From Companilactobacillus suantsaicola (GTDB lineage: Bacteria; Bacillota; Bacilli; Lactobacillales; Lactobacillaceae): a stretch of DNA of 64,000 nt. Below, piece by piece: positions 53,874-62,361 of the stretch. The notes beneath the pieces were generated by a model. It searched no databases and had not been told where the DNA came from. It worked only from the letters and a program-made list of their open reading frames with translations. Made by a program: the position numbers and the translations under genes. Position 1 is the first letter of the stretch; each line of letters opens with the position of its first letter. The DNA lies in the NCBI RefSeq assembly GCF_004745525.1, contig NZ_RKLY01000006.1:1-64000 (forward strand). Direction: 5' to 3'.

Positions 53874-55946
53874 CTATTGACCAAAAAAATTCTTAATATC
53901 ATTATACCATTCTGAGGCTTTATCTTTAATGTTTTCTACACCATCTTCGATAGTTTTTGTAATATCACTACTGTCAGAATCATCTTGATTATCAGTTGCT
54001 AAACTTGAAGCGTCTTTAACTCCAAAACTAGTTTGTTTAGTTTGTGGCAAGATGTTTTGCATTTCATTTTTAAAGAGTGATGCCACACCATTTTCACTGT
54101 AGCTGTGAAGGAAATGATTTTGATCACTAGAATCAAAACCGATCCAACTGGCAACGACGACATCAGGTGTGTAACCAATCATCCATTGATCCTTAGTACC
54201 GGCGTAACCCCAATTGTCAGGGACTTCAGTACTACCGGTCTTACCAGCAATTTGATAACCAGCGGGTTTAGCTGTTTTACCAGTACCTTCGTTGTAAACT
54301 CCTAGCATCATACTAGTCATTTCTTTAGCAGTATTTTTACTGATGATTTGCTTATTCGAAGTGTTGGTATTGTTTACAATCACGGTACCAGTTGAATCAA
54401 CAATCTTAGTAATGAAGTGAGTCGAAGCCAATTTACCTTCATTGGCAAAAGCTGTATAAGCACGAGCCATCTGTAATGGTGAAACACCAGTTTCCAATCC
54501 ACCTAATGCCAAAGCTAAGTTACGGTCATTCTTGTGAACATCGATTCCAAAGTTTTCCACTGAGGAAACACCTTTTTTAACGCCAATTTTATCTAGCAAC
54601 GCTACGGCAGGAACATTTTCACTCTGGACTAATGCCTTATACATTGGAATCGTCTTCGAGTAAATACCATCAGCGTTAGTTGGGGTATATTTATTTTTCC
54701 CAAAACTAGTTACCTCATTTGGCAATTCTGAATCATAACTGTAGCCATTTTCAATCGCCGGTGTATAAACTGCCAACGGTTTAATCGTTGAACCTGGCTG
54801 ACGTTTCATCTGAGTCGCACGGTTGTAGCCTCTAAAAGTATGCTCACCACGACCACCGATTACCGCTAAAATACCACCCGTTTTTGGATCAACCGCAATT
54901 GATGCTCCTTGAACTTTGGTACCATCAGCTGCATTGGCTGGGAATAAATAACTGTTATCAAAGGAATTTTGCATCTTCGTTTGAATATTTTGATCCAATG
55001 TAGTGTAAATCTTATAACCCTTATTCAAAATATCGTCTTCTTTAAGGCCATACTTATTAACCGCTTCAGAAATTACCGCATCAAAGAAGTAAGGATATTT
55101 ATAAGAACTATTACCAGAATAATTATCATTTAAATAGATTGGTGTATTCTTGTAATATGAAGCTTGCGAACTCGTCAATTTGTTATTTTCAACCATCAAG
55201 TCTAAGACTAAATTACGACGAGCTTTGGAATTAGTCATGCTATCAATTGGATTGTAATTATTAGGAGCCTTCAAAATGGCAGCTAACACTGCGCCCTCAG
55301 CAGGATTAAGTTCTGAGGCATTCTTACCAAAATACTTTTCAGAAGCATCTTGGACACCCCAGACACCATTACCAAAATAAGCGTTGTTTAAATACATCGT
55401 CAAAATTTCTTTTTTAGAATAGACACGATTGATCTCAATCGACAAGAATAACTCCTCACCTTTACGAGCAAGTGTCTGCTTTTGGGTCAAAAGTGAATTC
55501 TTAGCCAATTGTTGCGTCAACGTACTACCACCACCTGTGATACCGTGATGAATCAAGTATCCCAGAGCTGCTCTAGCGTATCCTTTAATACTAAAACCTG
55601 GATTAGTCCAAAATGTTCGATCCTCGGTCGAAATTACCGCATTTTGAATATTTGTTGAAATCTTATCGTAACTAACATAAGTACCCTTGTTAGCATAAAG
55701 TTCACCTGCATCATCACCATCTTTGTCCAAGACAGTTGTCTTTGTTTGTAGCGATGACTGCAAATTTTGAACATTAGCAGTTTTGGCTTTATAGGTCCAG
55801 AAACCACTTAAAACTAAAATCATTGTTAAAATTAAAAGAATGATCCAGCGCGTAATCTGGAATCTCTTCCAATACTTCTTAATGAAAGTCCAAGCAATTT
55901 GTAATTTCGGTTTGAGCCAATCCCAAAACCTGTTGTCATTATTCAT
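53874..55946 (-). CDS. Class A penicillin-binding protein PBP1A
   Basis: A 690-residue bifunctional peptidoglycan synthase. One N-terminal membrane anchor (about 33-55), the glycosyltransferase domain (STEDRTFWTNPGFS, TLTQQLAKN, RVYSKKEILTMYLNNAYFGN), then the transpeptidase domain with SxxK PGSTIKPLA, SxN SENVPA and AGKTGSTEVP. In the usual EDxxFxxHxG motif the His position is Asn (FWTNPG), an uncommon variant. The C-terminal tail is acidic. Divergent from the pseudouridine synthase gene. Confidence 0.95.
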   Translation of the reverse strand: MNNDNRFWDWLKPKLQIAWTFIKKYWKRFQITRWIILLILTMILVLSGFWTYKAKTANVQNLQSSLQTKTTVLDKDGDDAGELYANKGTYVSYDKISTNIQNAVISTEDRTFWTNPGFSIKGYARAALGYLIHHGITGGGSTLTQQLAKNSLLTQKQTLARKGEELFLSIEINRVYSKKEILTMYLNNAYFGNGVWGVQDASEKYFGKNASELNPAEGAVLAAILKAPNNYNPIDSMTNSKARRNLVLDLMVENNKLTSSQASYYKNTPIYLNDNYSGNSSYKYPYFFDAVISEAVNKYGLKEDDILNKGYKIYTTLDQNIQTKMQNSFDNSYLFPANAADGTKVQGASIAVDPKTGGILAVIGGRGEHTFRGYNRATQMKRQPGSTIKPLAVYTPAIENGYSYDSELPNEVTSFGKNKYTPTNADGIYSKTIPMYKALVQSENVPAVALLDKIGVKKGVSSVENFGIDVHKNDRNLALALGGLETGVSPLQMARAYTAFANEGKLASTHFITKIVDSTGTVIVNNTNTSNKQIISKNTAKEMTSMMLGVYNEGTGKTAKPAGYQIAGKTGSTEVPDNWGYAGTKDQWMIGYTPDVVVASWIGFDSSDQNHFLHSYSENGVASLFKNEMQNILPQTKQTSFGVKDASSLATDNQDDSDSSDITKTIEDGVENIKDKASEWYNDIKNFFGQ

Positions 55947-56036
55947 TGTTTAAATACCTCTGTATAAGAACAAATTTTATCACATTATCGAAACTTTTTT
56001 TAATTTACTCACCAATATTTAAGGAGCCCACAATTA

Positions 56037-56951
56037 ATGTATCAAAAAAATATCGTATACCATTCCCAGTCAAAAGACCAATTAACTTTGCGACAATTAT
56101 TGCAAAAATGGTTGATACCAAAGAAATGGCAGCACTTTTTAAGAATTCAGCATGACGTTTTAGTCAACGGAATTTACCAACCATTCAATACTATTATCCG
56201 TGAAAATGACCAAATTACTCTTAATTTTAATTTTCCACCCCGGAGTCAACAATCATATTTACCAGGGACCGACAAAATAGACGTCGCCTATGAAGATGAC
56301 GACATCATCGTGGTAAATAAAGCCGCCGGGAAAAAAACTCATCCCAATAAAACTGACGAATCGGATTCACTCATGAATGATGTGGAAAACTACTTAAAAA
56401 ACGGTCATCCCTACATGGTTCATCGCATCGATATGGAAACTTCCGGTTTAGTCCTGATCTCAAAAACTCCTTACTTGGTGCCGATTTTTAATCGTCAATT
56501 GAGTTCTAAAACTTTACATCGCCAATATTTAGCTTTAGTTAAGCTTAACAAACCAATTCCTAATTCAGGAACAATTGATTTACCTATCGCCCAAGATCCT
56601 AACGACGTTCGCAAACGAAAAGTCTCAGCCGATGGACTTTCTGCCGTCACAAAATTTGAAGTCGTTAAAAAAAATGAAAAATATGCTCTATTAAAATTAA
56701 ATCTTTTGACTGGCCGCACCCATCAACTACGAGTTCACCTGTCATATATGGGTTGGCCAATCGTCAATGATCCACTATATAACGCCGATTTGAAGCGTGA
56801 TAAGTTATTTTTATTCGCCGACGAACTAACTTTCCAAGAGCCCTTTAGTGAAAAATCTAAAAAAATTAAGGCAAAATTACCTAAAGATATGTATAATTTA
56901 CTATGTGCTTATTTTAAGCAACCAAAAAGCTCATCTAATCCCGACAATTAG
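56037..56951 (+). CDS. RluA-family pseudouridine synthase
   Basis: A 304-residue pseudouridine synthase with an N-terminal S4-like domain (LRQLLQKWLIPKKW, DVLVNG region), the catalytic HRIDMETSGLVLISKT with catalytic Asp, and LLTGRTHQLRVHLSYMGWPI. It resembles RluD/YlyB-type enzymes; the target uridine cannot be assigned. AAGGAGCCC lies upstream of ATG. A terminator overlaps its stop codon. Confidence 0.93.
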   Translation: MYQKNIVYHSQSKDQLTLRQLLQKWLIPKKWQHFLRIQHDVLVNGIYQPFNTIIRENDQITLNFNFPPRSQQSYLPGTDKIDVAYEDDDIIVVNKAAGKKTHPNKTDESDSLMNDVENYLKNGHPYMVHRIDMETSGLVLISKTPYLVPIFNRQLSSKTLHRQYLALVKLNKPIPNSGTIDLPIAQDPNDVRKRKVSADGLSAVTKFEVVKKNEKYALLKLNLLTGRTHQLRVHLSYMGWPIVNDPLYNADLKRDKLFLFADELTFQEPFSEKSKKIKAKLPKDMYNLLCAYFKQPKSSSNPDN

Positions 56952-56963
56952 ATGAGCTCTCTT
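56928..56963 (+). terminator. rho-independent terminator overlapping the RluA-family stop codon
   Basis: AGCTCATCTAAT and ATTAGATGAGCT form a perfect 12-bp stem; T residues follow. The TAG stop lies inside the right arm. Confidence 0.9.
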
Positions 56964-57012
56964 TTTGTCCAAAAAAGTTTAGGAGTGAGTTAACTTTTCT
57001 GGTTTTTAGTAA

Positions 57013-57933
57013 CTAAAAGATGGACATAATCAATTTTATAATCGCCCCGACAGCAATTAATAAAATATATCCCACAGCCAATTTAGTTACTGCTTTGATT
57101 ACTAAAGGATACGTTTGCGTCTTAACTTGCTCTTTCAAGTAAGGTCGCAAATCATCCCAAATATTTGGATAAAGTAGTACGAGAAGAAGTGTAATGTAAG
57201 GTACTACTTTTAAAATTGCCATAATGGGAATTAGCAGGAAGGCTAAGGCCCAACTAGCTTTGAATAAATCTAATGCATTGGCTTTCCCAATTGTTCCGAC
57301 CAATGTATGACGACCATTTTTCACATCTGCTTCTAGATCACAAGTTCCGTTAGCAAGTTCTGCACAAAAGGCAGCAAATGTATTTGGTAGACTGACCAAA
57401 ATCACCGAAATTGCGGTACTAGAATCAAATTTACCGATCCCGACTAAGCCTAAATAGACATAAGTCAAAGGAATCAGTTGGGTTATGGCAATAGCCACCA
57501 CTGCTTCTCCAAACATTGTAGAGTTAAGTGGTTTGGGTCCTGCTGAGTATAACAGACCAATGCCAACTCCAATGACACCGAGTGCCAAAGTAAACCAACC
57601 GGTCTTATATACTAAGAAGGCTCCAATTATTAATGGAAAAATGGCCAAACCGTACATCCATTTTTTGACTACTGCCAATGATTCACGATTAATTCCAATC
57701 GTACTGATTTTTTCACGATATTCTTCACTCTTTGAATTGCGATAATCCATCAAATTATTGTGAAAATTGATGAACAGATGAATGAAGAAAACCGCGATAA
57801 AACCTAAAATTCCGTAAAAGAAATTGAAAGTTTCGTAATTTAGATAAGTAAAACCTATTGCTAATATCAACCACGCTAAATCAAGCGTGGTCGTTTTTAT
57901 CTCTGATAGTTCGCTAAAAAGTTTTCTATCCAA
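57013..57933 (-). CDS. menA: MenA-type polyprenyltransferase (UbiA family)
   Basis: A 306-residue membrane prenyltransferase with about nine TM helices. The two Asp motifs are visible as NFHNNLMDYRN (first) and CDLEADVKNGRHTLVG (second), with VKNGRHTLVGTIG as in MenA (1,4-dihydroxy-2-naphthoate octaprenyltransferase). It starts at TTG. The first motif lacks the usual NDxxD spacing (it reads NFHNN), so the acceptor is uncertain. It follows argS closely; a menaquinone or demethylmenaquinone pathway would be its context. Confidence 0.8.
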   Translation of the reverse strand: MDRKLFSELSEIKTTTLDLAWLILAIGFTYLNYETFNFFYGILGFIAVFFIHLFINFHNNLMDYRNSKSEEYREKISTIGINRESLAVVKKWMYGLAIFPLIIGAFLVYKTGWFTLALGVIGVGIGLLYSAGPKPLNSTMFGEAVVAIAITQLIPLTYVYLGLVGIGKFDSSTAISVILVSLPNTFAAFCAELANGTCDLEADVKNGRHTLVGTIGKANALDLFKASWALAFLLIPIMAILKVVPYITLLLVLLYPNIWDDLRPYLKEQVKTQTYPLVIKAVTKLAVGYILLIAVGAIIKLIMSIF

Positions 57934-57945
57934 AATTAATTCACC

Positions 57946-59637
57946 CTACATTTCTTCTGGAGCTTTAACACCTAGGAGTGCTAGAGACATTTGTAATACT
58001 GTTGAAACTGACTTAACTAAGGCAAGTCTAGCTTTCAAACCTTCGTCGTCGTTAAGGATACGACTGTGTGCATAGTATTGGTTAAAGCTCTTAGCAAGCT
58101 TCAAAACATACTTAGCAATTACTGAAGGTTCATATGAGTTAGCCGCACGTTGTACAACATTAGGGAAATCAGCCAACATCTTCAAAGTATCCCAAGCTTC
58201 AATGTCAGTAACGGCAAAGCTGTCAGCATCGCTATAGTCAACATCAGCTTTTCTCAAAATACTCAAAGCACGGGCATTAGTATATTGAACGTAAGGACCA
58301 GTTTCACCTTCAAAACGAACAACTTCTTCAAGGTTGAAGTCAAAACTATCACGACGATCATTCTTCAAATCATGGAAAACAACCGCACCGACACCAACAG
58401 CTTCAGCGACAGCATCTTTGTTCTTTAAGTTAGGATTCTTTTCTTCAATTTGTTTCTTAGCTAACTTAACCGCGTCATTCAATACATCTTCAAGCAAGAT
58501 AACGTTACCCTTACGAGTTGAAAGCTTCTTACCACCAGTTGTAATCAGGCCAAATGGAATATAAACAATATCGTCAGCCCAGTCGTAACCCATCTTCTTT
58601 AGAACAATCTTCAACTTAGTGAAATGTTCTGCTTGTTCACTACCAACAACGTAAAGTGATTTCACGAAGTCAAAAGTATCTTTACGATACTTGGCAGCAG
58701 CCAAATCACGCGTGATATATAGTGTTGCACCATCAGTCTTCTTAATCAAAGCTGGTGACAAGTCATATTGTGATAAATCAACGATTTCAGCTCCACGACT
58801 TTCTTCAAGCAAGTTCTTGTCTTCCAAAGTCTTAACAATGGCATCCATCTTGTCGTTGTAGAATGATTCACCAGTAAAGTGATCAAATTCAACTCCTAAA
58901 CGGTCATAGATTGTTTGGAATTCTTTTAATGAAAGTTCCTTAAACCAAGTCCAAAGAGCAAGTGCTTCTTCGTCGCCATCTTCCATTCTCTTGAACCAAG
59001 CACGTGCTTCGTCATCAAGTTCTGGTTTTTCTTCAGCTTCCTTGTGGAAACGTACATAATATTTCAAAAGATTATTAATTGGATCAGCTTCAACTTCTTC
59101 GACTGAACCCCATAATTTGTAACCAACGATCAACTTACCGAATTGAGTTCCCCAATCCCCCAAGTGATTGATTTTAACTGGTTGATAGTTCAATTTTTTA
59201 ATAATGTTAGCAATTGAATTACCGATAACAGTTGAACGCAAGTGACCCATTGACATAGGTTTAGCGATGTTAGGTGATGACATATCGATTGGTACGTTAC
59301 GTCCTTTACCTAAATTATCGTTTCCATAATTATCTTTTTGATCTAAAACTTCTTTAATAACATCTTCTGAAAAAGCTTTTTTGTCTAAGAAGAAGTTAAT
59401 GTAAGCTCCTGTATTAACAACTTTTTCAAAACCGTCAGTGTTGATTTGACCAACTAATTCTTCAGCAATAACTTTAGGATTCTTGTGTAATGATTTTGCC
59501 AAGATGAAAGTTGGAAAAGCATAATCACCTAAATCTGAAGTCTTAGGCTTTTCAATTAATTTTGTAACTTGTTCCTCAGTGATTTCGTCTGGTAAAACTT
59601 TGACCAATGCGTCAACTACTTGTTTCTTAAAGTCCAT
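57946..59637 (-). CDS. argS: Arginyl-tRNA synthetase
   Basis: A 563-residue class I synthetase. N-terminal Add-1 domain (about 1-110), class I HIGH motif in SPNIAKPMSMGHLRST, KMSKS-like GGKKLSTRKGN, and the C-terminal all-helical anticodon domain ending ARLALVKSVSTVLQMSLALL. GGAGGA precedes the ATG. Regulated by an upstream T-box. Confidence 0.97.
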   Translation of the reverse strand: MDFKKQVVDALVKVLPDEITEEQVTKLIEKPKTSDLGDYAFPTFILAKSLHKNPKVIAEELVGQINTDGFEKVVNTGAYINFFLDKKAFSEDVIKEVLDQKDNYGNDNLGKGRNVPIDMSSPNIAKPMSMGHLRSTVIGNSIANIIKKLNYQPVKINHLGDWGTQFGKLIVGYKLWGSVEEVEADPINNLLKYYVRFHKEAEEKPELDDEARAWFKRMEDGDEEALALWTWFKELSLKEFQTIYDRLGVEFDHFTGESFYNDKMDAIVKTLEDKNLLEESRGAEIVDLSQYDLSPALIKKTDGATLYITRDLAAAKYRKDTFDFVKSLYVVGSEQAEHFTKLKIVLKKMGYDWADDIVYIPFGLITTGGKKLSTRKGNVILLEDVLNDAVKLAKKQIEEKNPNLKNKDAVAEAVGVGAVVFHDLKNDRRDSFDFNLEEVVRFEGETGPYVQYTNARALSILRKADVDYSDADSFAVTDIEAWDTLKMLADFPNVVQRAANSYEPSVIAKYVLKLAKSFNQYYAHSRILNDDEGLKARLALVKSVSTVLQMSLALLGVKAPEEM

Positions 59638-59659
59638 ATTTTCCTCCTATTGGATAAAA

Positions 59660-59866
59660 AAAACGCCTCTTCCAATACAATACTAGTATTGAAAGAGACG
59701 AGATTTCCCGCGGTACCACTCTAATTGATTAATATCCACTCATTATTTAATGTATTAAATTTATATTTAATTAAGACGGGATGCGACTTAGCTTCCGAAA
59801 TGGTCAACTCACACCAAACTTGACCTCGCTGAAAATCGAATCACTAATTAGTCCCTCTTTTGCAAA
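59660..59866 (-). promoter_or_regulatory. T-box leader (tRNA-Arg) of argS
   Basis: AGAGTGGTACCGCGGG lies at 59722-59707, followed by the terminator hairpin CGTCTCTTTCAATACTAG...AAGAGGCG and a T-run near 59660. In Stem I the specifier loop reads AAGTCGCATCCC, giving Arg codon CGC (59785-59783). Typical layout. Confidence 0.9.
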
Positions 59867-59936
59867 AATATGATAGCACATAAAAACTGCAATAACAATC
59901 TTTATTTACGATTATCATTACACCAATTTCCTAATC

Positions 59937-60056
59937 TTATAGGAAACAATTATTTTTTTCGTCTAGAACTTTATCACGTAATTTAAAGACATGCGCTAAG
60001 AAAACGCCACCTAAAGTTCCAATTAAAGAGCCTGCCCTAGTTTGAAATTTGAACAT
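59937..60056 (-). CDS. Possible small hydrophobic protein (39 residues)
   Basis: The frame beginning MFKFQTRAGSLIGTLGGVFL has GGCGGGG before the ATG and encodes a short protein with one possible membrane segment (LIGTLGGVFLAHVF) and a basic C-terminus. It lies between the argS T-box and a lipoprotein gene. Small size and unknown family make this weak; the longer frame (60119 start) is not supported by a ribosome binding site. Confidence 0.35.
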   Translation of the reverse strand: MFKFQTRAGSLIGTLGGVFLAHVFKLRDKVLDEKNNCFL

Positions 60057-60222
60057 ACTACCCCGCCTTTGAAACGTTTTTACTGGTTTTATTTTAGACG
60101 TGATAATGCCTTTTTGCAATGGTTAAGTCTGTCGCGTTCTGCAAAAAAAACAGCATCTATTTTTTTGCGTGATATCTCATCCGCATTATAGTAGACACTG
60201 TTTTCTCAGTAAGTTTTAAAAA

Positions 60223-60705
60223 TTATTTACCGTTCTTTTGAACAGCTTTAACTGCTTGTTTGTGTGTTCCGTTATAGAGTTTCCACTTCTTACCATCAGG
60301 AGATTTGATTGTTGTCTTACCAACTTTAACGAAGTTCCATTCAAAATCAGGTTCCTTTAAAATTCTAAAGCCGTCAATCTTGAATTTCTTAGGATTCTTT
60401 TTGTTGAGAACCAGTTTAGCCTTCTTAAAATCAGTGATAGCTTTTTGTGAACCGTTTTTGCTTACACGAACAAATTGAACAGTCTTCTTATCTTTACCAG
60501 TAAAGAAAGTTAGGTATTGATCTTTATTGTCATCACTCACACCGACATAATCATGACCTTTAACTTCATCTTTAGTGATCTTTTTAGCAGAGTGCTTTTC
60601 AACTTGTTCAGTATTTTTAGTATTGGTTGAGCAACCAGTAGCAACTGTGGCAAATCCACCCATTAATGAAACAGCGGCTAATAAAGTAACCAATGTTTTT
60701 TTCAT
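60223..60705 (-). CDS. Lipoprotein of unknown function
   Basis: A 160-residue lipoprotein with lipobox ATGC (Cys25) and a basic, beta-rich mature domain with repeated Lys (KKFKIDGFRILKEPDFEWNF and KSPDGKKWKLYNGTHKQA). No known family was recognised. AAGGAGAAG lies upstream of the ATG. It is the last chromosomal gene before the tRNA-Gly and prophage. Confidence 0.7.
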   Translation of the reverse strand: MKKTLVTLLAAVSLMGGFATVATGCSTNTKNTEQVEKHSAKKITKDEVKGHDYVGVSDDNKDQYLTFFTGKDKKTVQFVRVSKNGSQKAITDFKKAKLVLNKKNPKKFKIDGFRILKEPDFEWNFVKVGKTTIKSPDGKKWKLYNGTHKQAVKAVQKNGK

Positions 60706-60848
60706 TATAATCTTCTCCTTGACGCAATATATCGATAGAATTCTACCGTCAACTTTGATTCTATGGTAAGGATAATTAAAAATCAATTTATATTGTAGTT
60801 TTACAAGGGAATTTTAAATAAAACTTATCTTTTTGGAATAATGTGTTG

Positions 60849-60854
60849 TATAAT
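60849..60854 (+). promoter_or_regulatory. -10 box of the tRNA-Gly promoter
   Basis: A perfect TATAAT at 60849-60854 lies 19 bases before the tRNA. The -35 (TTATCT, spacing 18) is poor, so the promoter call is tentative. Confidence 0.45.
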
Positions 60855-60872
60855 TAAATAGTTGTGATAAAT

Positions 60873-60943
60873 GCGAACTTAGTTTAATGGTAAAATACCA
60901 GCTTCCCAAGCTAGTGTCGCGAGTTCGATTCTCGTAGTTCGCT
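60873..60943 (+). tRNA. tRNA-Gly (anticodon CCC)
   Basis: A 71-base cloverleaf: acceptor GCGAACT/AGTTCGC, D stem GTTT/AAAT, anticodon loop TTCCCAA with anticodon CCC, T arm GCGAG-TTCGATT-CTCGT and discriminator T. The anticodon stem CCAGC/GCTAG has one C-A mismatch at positions 28-42. CCA is not encoded. Its 3' end abuts a prophage attachment region, so this tRNA is the probable integration site. Confidence 0.9.
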
Positions 60944-60949
60944 TTATAC

Positions 60950-61063
60950 GGTTCCGATAAGTTTCGATAGCTTATGAAAAGCCTATAAATCAACGTTTCT
61001 ATTTTCATAAGTTTCGATAAGTCCCATATATAATACATAAAAGTGTGTCACGTGTGTGTCACG
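60950..61063. repeat. Attachment-site arm region of the prophage (predicted attR side)
   Basis: Directly behind the tRNA, TAAGTTTCGATA occurs at 60958-60969 and 61008-61019 (direct repeats), CTTATGAAAA (60971-60980) and TTTTCATAAG (61002-61011) are perfect inverted repeats, and GTGTGTCACG is repeated at 61043 and 61054. This resembles the arm-binding sites of a phage integrase. No integrase gene is in the window, so it would lie at the other prophage end. Confidence 0.55.
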
Positions 61064-61090
61064 AAAATATTTTGTGAGAGCATAAGTTTT

Positions 61091-61121
61091 ATCGTTAGAC
61101 AAATTGTCTAGCGATTTTTTT
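61091..61121 (+). terminator. rho-independent terminator facing away from the tRNA
   Basis: ATCGTTAGACA and TGTCTAGCGAT form an 11-bp stem (one G-T) with loop AAT and run into seven T on the plus strand. It can end transcription coming from the tRNA-Gly promoter into the prophage. Confidence 0.82.
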
Positions 61122-61159
61122 GTGCAAAAAAAGTCCACATAAATTTGTAGGCTACTTAT

Positions 61160-61672
61160 CTAATTTGTTTCATCATAAAAATCGGCTAGTGCTTTTACTA
61201 TTTCGTATTTGGCCTTGTCTAGATCATAAACACCATTTCTATAATTATTGATCATCATTCGACTAACGCCAACTTTTTGAGCCAACTCTTTGTCTTTAAT
61301 GGACTTGTTGCCTAAAATCAACCGCGCTTTGTCGATTGGCTCAACCGTAAGGAAATCTCTCCAGTATTCAACAAATTTATTTAAAGCCTGTTGTTGTTTT
61401 TCCTGGTTAGGATTACCAACTATAAAACTGTCTTCGGCTCCGTCATTGTTCAAACCATAATAAGTCACAACAATATCATTATCTTTGACATCTTCGGGGC
61501 TTACCATGTTCCCGCCTTTAACCCATTCATCTTCGTTGTTATAGAAATAATCATAGTCATCTTTATCAAAAACATTGGCGTTTAAAATTTGGTTAGTTTT
61601 TCCCTTTAAATTAATGTAGTCACCACGTCTCTTGTTGTCTAAAAATTCTTGAATCTTTTCAACGTTTTTCAT
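61160..61672 (-). CDS. Prophage cargo protein with C-terminal helix-turn-helix
   Basis: A 170-residue protein with a novel N-terminal region of about 115 residues (acidic, Tyr/Asn-rich, containing DKDDYDYFYNNEDEWVKGGN) and a C-terminal helix-turn-helix (KDKELAQKVGVSRMMINNYR, about residues 128-147), followed by a short helix. A regulator with its DNA-binding part at the C-terminus is unusual. GTGGAGG lies 8 bases before the ATG. It is coupled to the acidic gene upstream by a 22-base gap, between the lysis cassette and the tRNA attachment site. Function unknown; regulation of the operon's own operators is plausible. Confidence 0.72.
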   Translation of the reverse strand: MKNVEKIQEFLDNKRRGDYINLKGKTNQILNANVFDKDDYDYFYNNEDEWVKGGNMVSPEDVKDNDIVVTYYGLNNDGAEDSFIVGNPNQEKQQQALNKFVEYWRDFLTVEPIDKARLILGNKSIKDKELAQKVGVSRMMINNYRNGVYDLDKAKYEIVKALADFYDETN

Positions 61673-61694
61673 TTTTGAATCCTCCACTTTTTAA

Positions 61695-62243
61695 TTAAAC
61701 CAGCCACTCATATTCACTGTGTGAATAATCATAAAATTCGTTACCACCAACGTTATGATCAGAAATTCTAATTGATATTTCATTATTCTTTGAATTTCCA
61801 TCAAACGAAGTATCAAAGTATTTTTCGTATTTTTTGATGAAATCATCAGAACGTTTAATTGTTAGATATGTTGAAATTGTCTTGTGAGAAACTTCAATGT
61901 TTAAAATCTCAAAATCCTTACTGATTATATAAATGATGTCTTGAATTTCATCAATTTTATTTTTCAGTTCATCTATTTCATTAGATTGTTTATCAACGTC
62001 ACTAATTGTGTCAGCGATTTCATCTTGCATGCCATCATCAATATAATCGTGATACAAATCAACAGCCTCATCATAATCTAAAGCTTTGGAAACTTCTCCA
62101 TCTTCAAATGCTGATTTTAAAGGTTCAAAGCCTTCTTCAACAGCCGTATCAATATAACCGTTAACTGAATCAATAACATCTTTCTTACTATCAACTAATT
62201 CTTCATTTTTTAAGTTTAAAACATCATATTTTAAATCAGTCAT
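61695..62243 (-). CDS. Acidic prophage cargo protein of unknown function
   Basis: A 182-residue, highly acidic protein (many Asp/Glu) with a predicted coiled coil in the middle (KQSNEIDELKNKIDEIQDII) and a C-terminal half with mixed strands (SHKTISTYLTIKRS, then ISIRISDHNVGGNE). No family was recognised. AAGGAAAGG lies before the ATG. It is the first gene of a two-gene operon following operator-like palindromes, in the variable lysogenic-conversion region of the prophage between lysin and attachment site. Confidence 0.65.
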   Translation of the reverse strand: MTDLKYDVLNLKNEELVDSKKDVIDSVNGYIDTAVEEGFEPLKSAFEDGEVSKALDYDEAVDLYHDYIDDGMQDEIADTISDVDKQSNEIDELKNKIDEIQDIIYIISKDFEILNIEVSHKTISTYLTIKRSDDFIKKYEKYFDTSFDGNSKNNEISIRISDHNVGGNEFYDYSHSEYEWLV

Positions 62244-62276
62244 TTTGATGACTTCCTTTCCTTGATTACAAGTACA

Positions 62277-62314
62277 TTATAAAGCACGCTTTATAAAATG
62301 TAAAGTATACTTTA
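62277..62314. promoter_or_regulatory. Two operator palindromes 21 bp apart
   Basis: TTATAAAG-CACG-CTTTATAA (62277-62296) is a perfect palindrome and TAAAG-TATA-CTTTA (62301-62314) is a second with the same core. Their centres are 21 bp apart, two helical turns, so a dimeric regulator could bind both on one DNA face. They lie directly before the acidic cargo gene. The nearby HTH protein is the likely binder (inference). Confidence 0.6.
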
Positions 62315-62328
62315 TAAAATAACCAAAA

Positions 62329-62361
62329 TAAAAAAAGCTCTCACAAATGAATGTGAAGGCT
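62329..62361 (-). terminator. Possible terminator upstream of the cargo operon
   Basis: On the minus strand, AGCC-TTCACA pairs with TGTGAG-AGCT with a 2-base mismatch and is followed by seven T. It would insulate the cargo operon from transcription coming from the small RNA region. Confidence 0.4.

Noticed and set aside
60119-60222. Imperfect hairpin with A/T runs between 60140 and 60205
   Set aside because: The arms (AAAACAG and CTGTTTT) are far apart and the loop is over 40 bases; not convincing as a terminator.
60814-61038. 74-codon open frame antisense to tRNA-Gly
   Set aside because: It covers the tRNA and attachment repeats, has no ribosome binding site and no protein-like composition.
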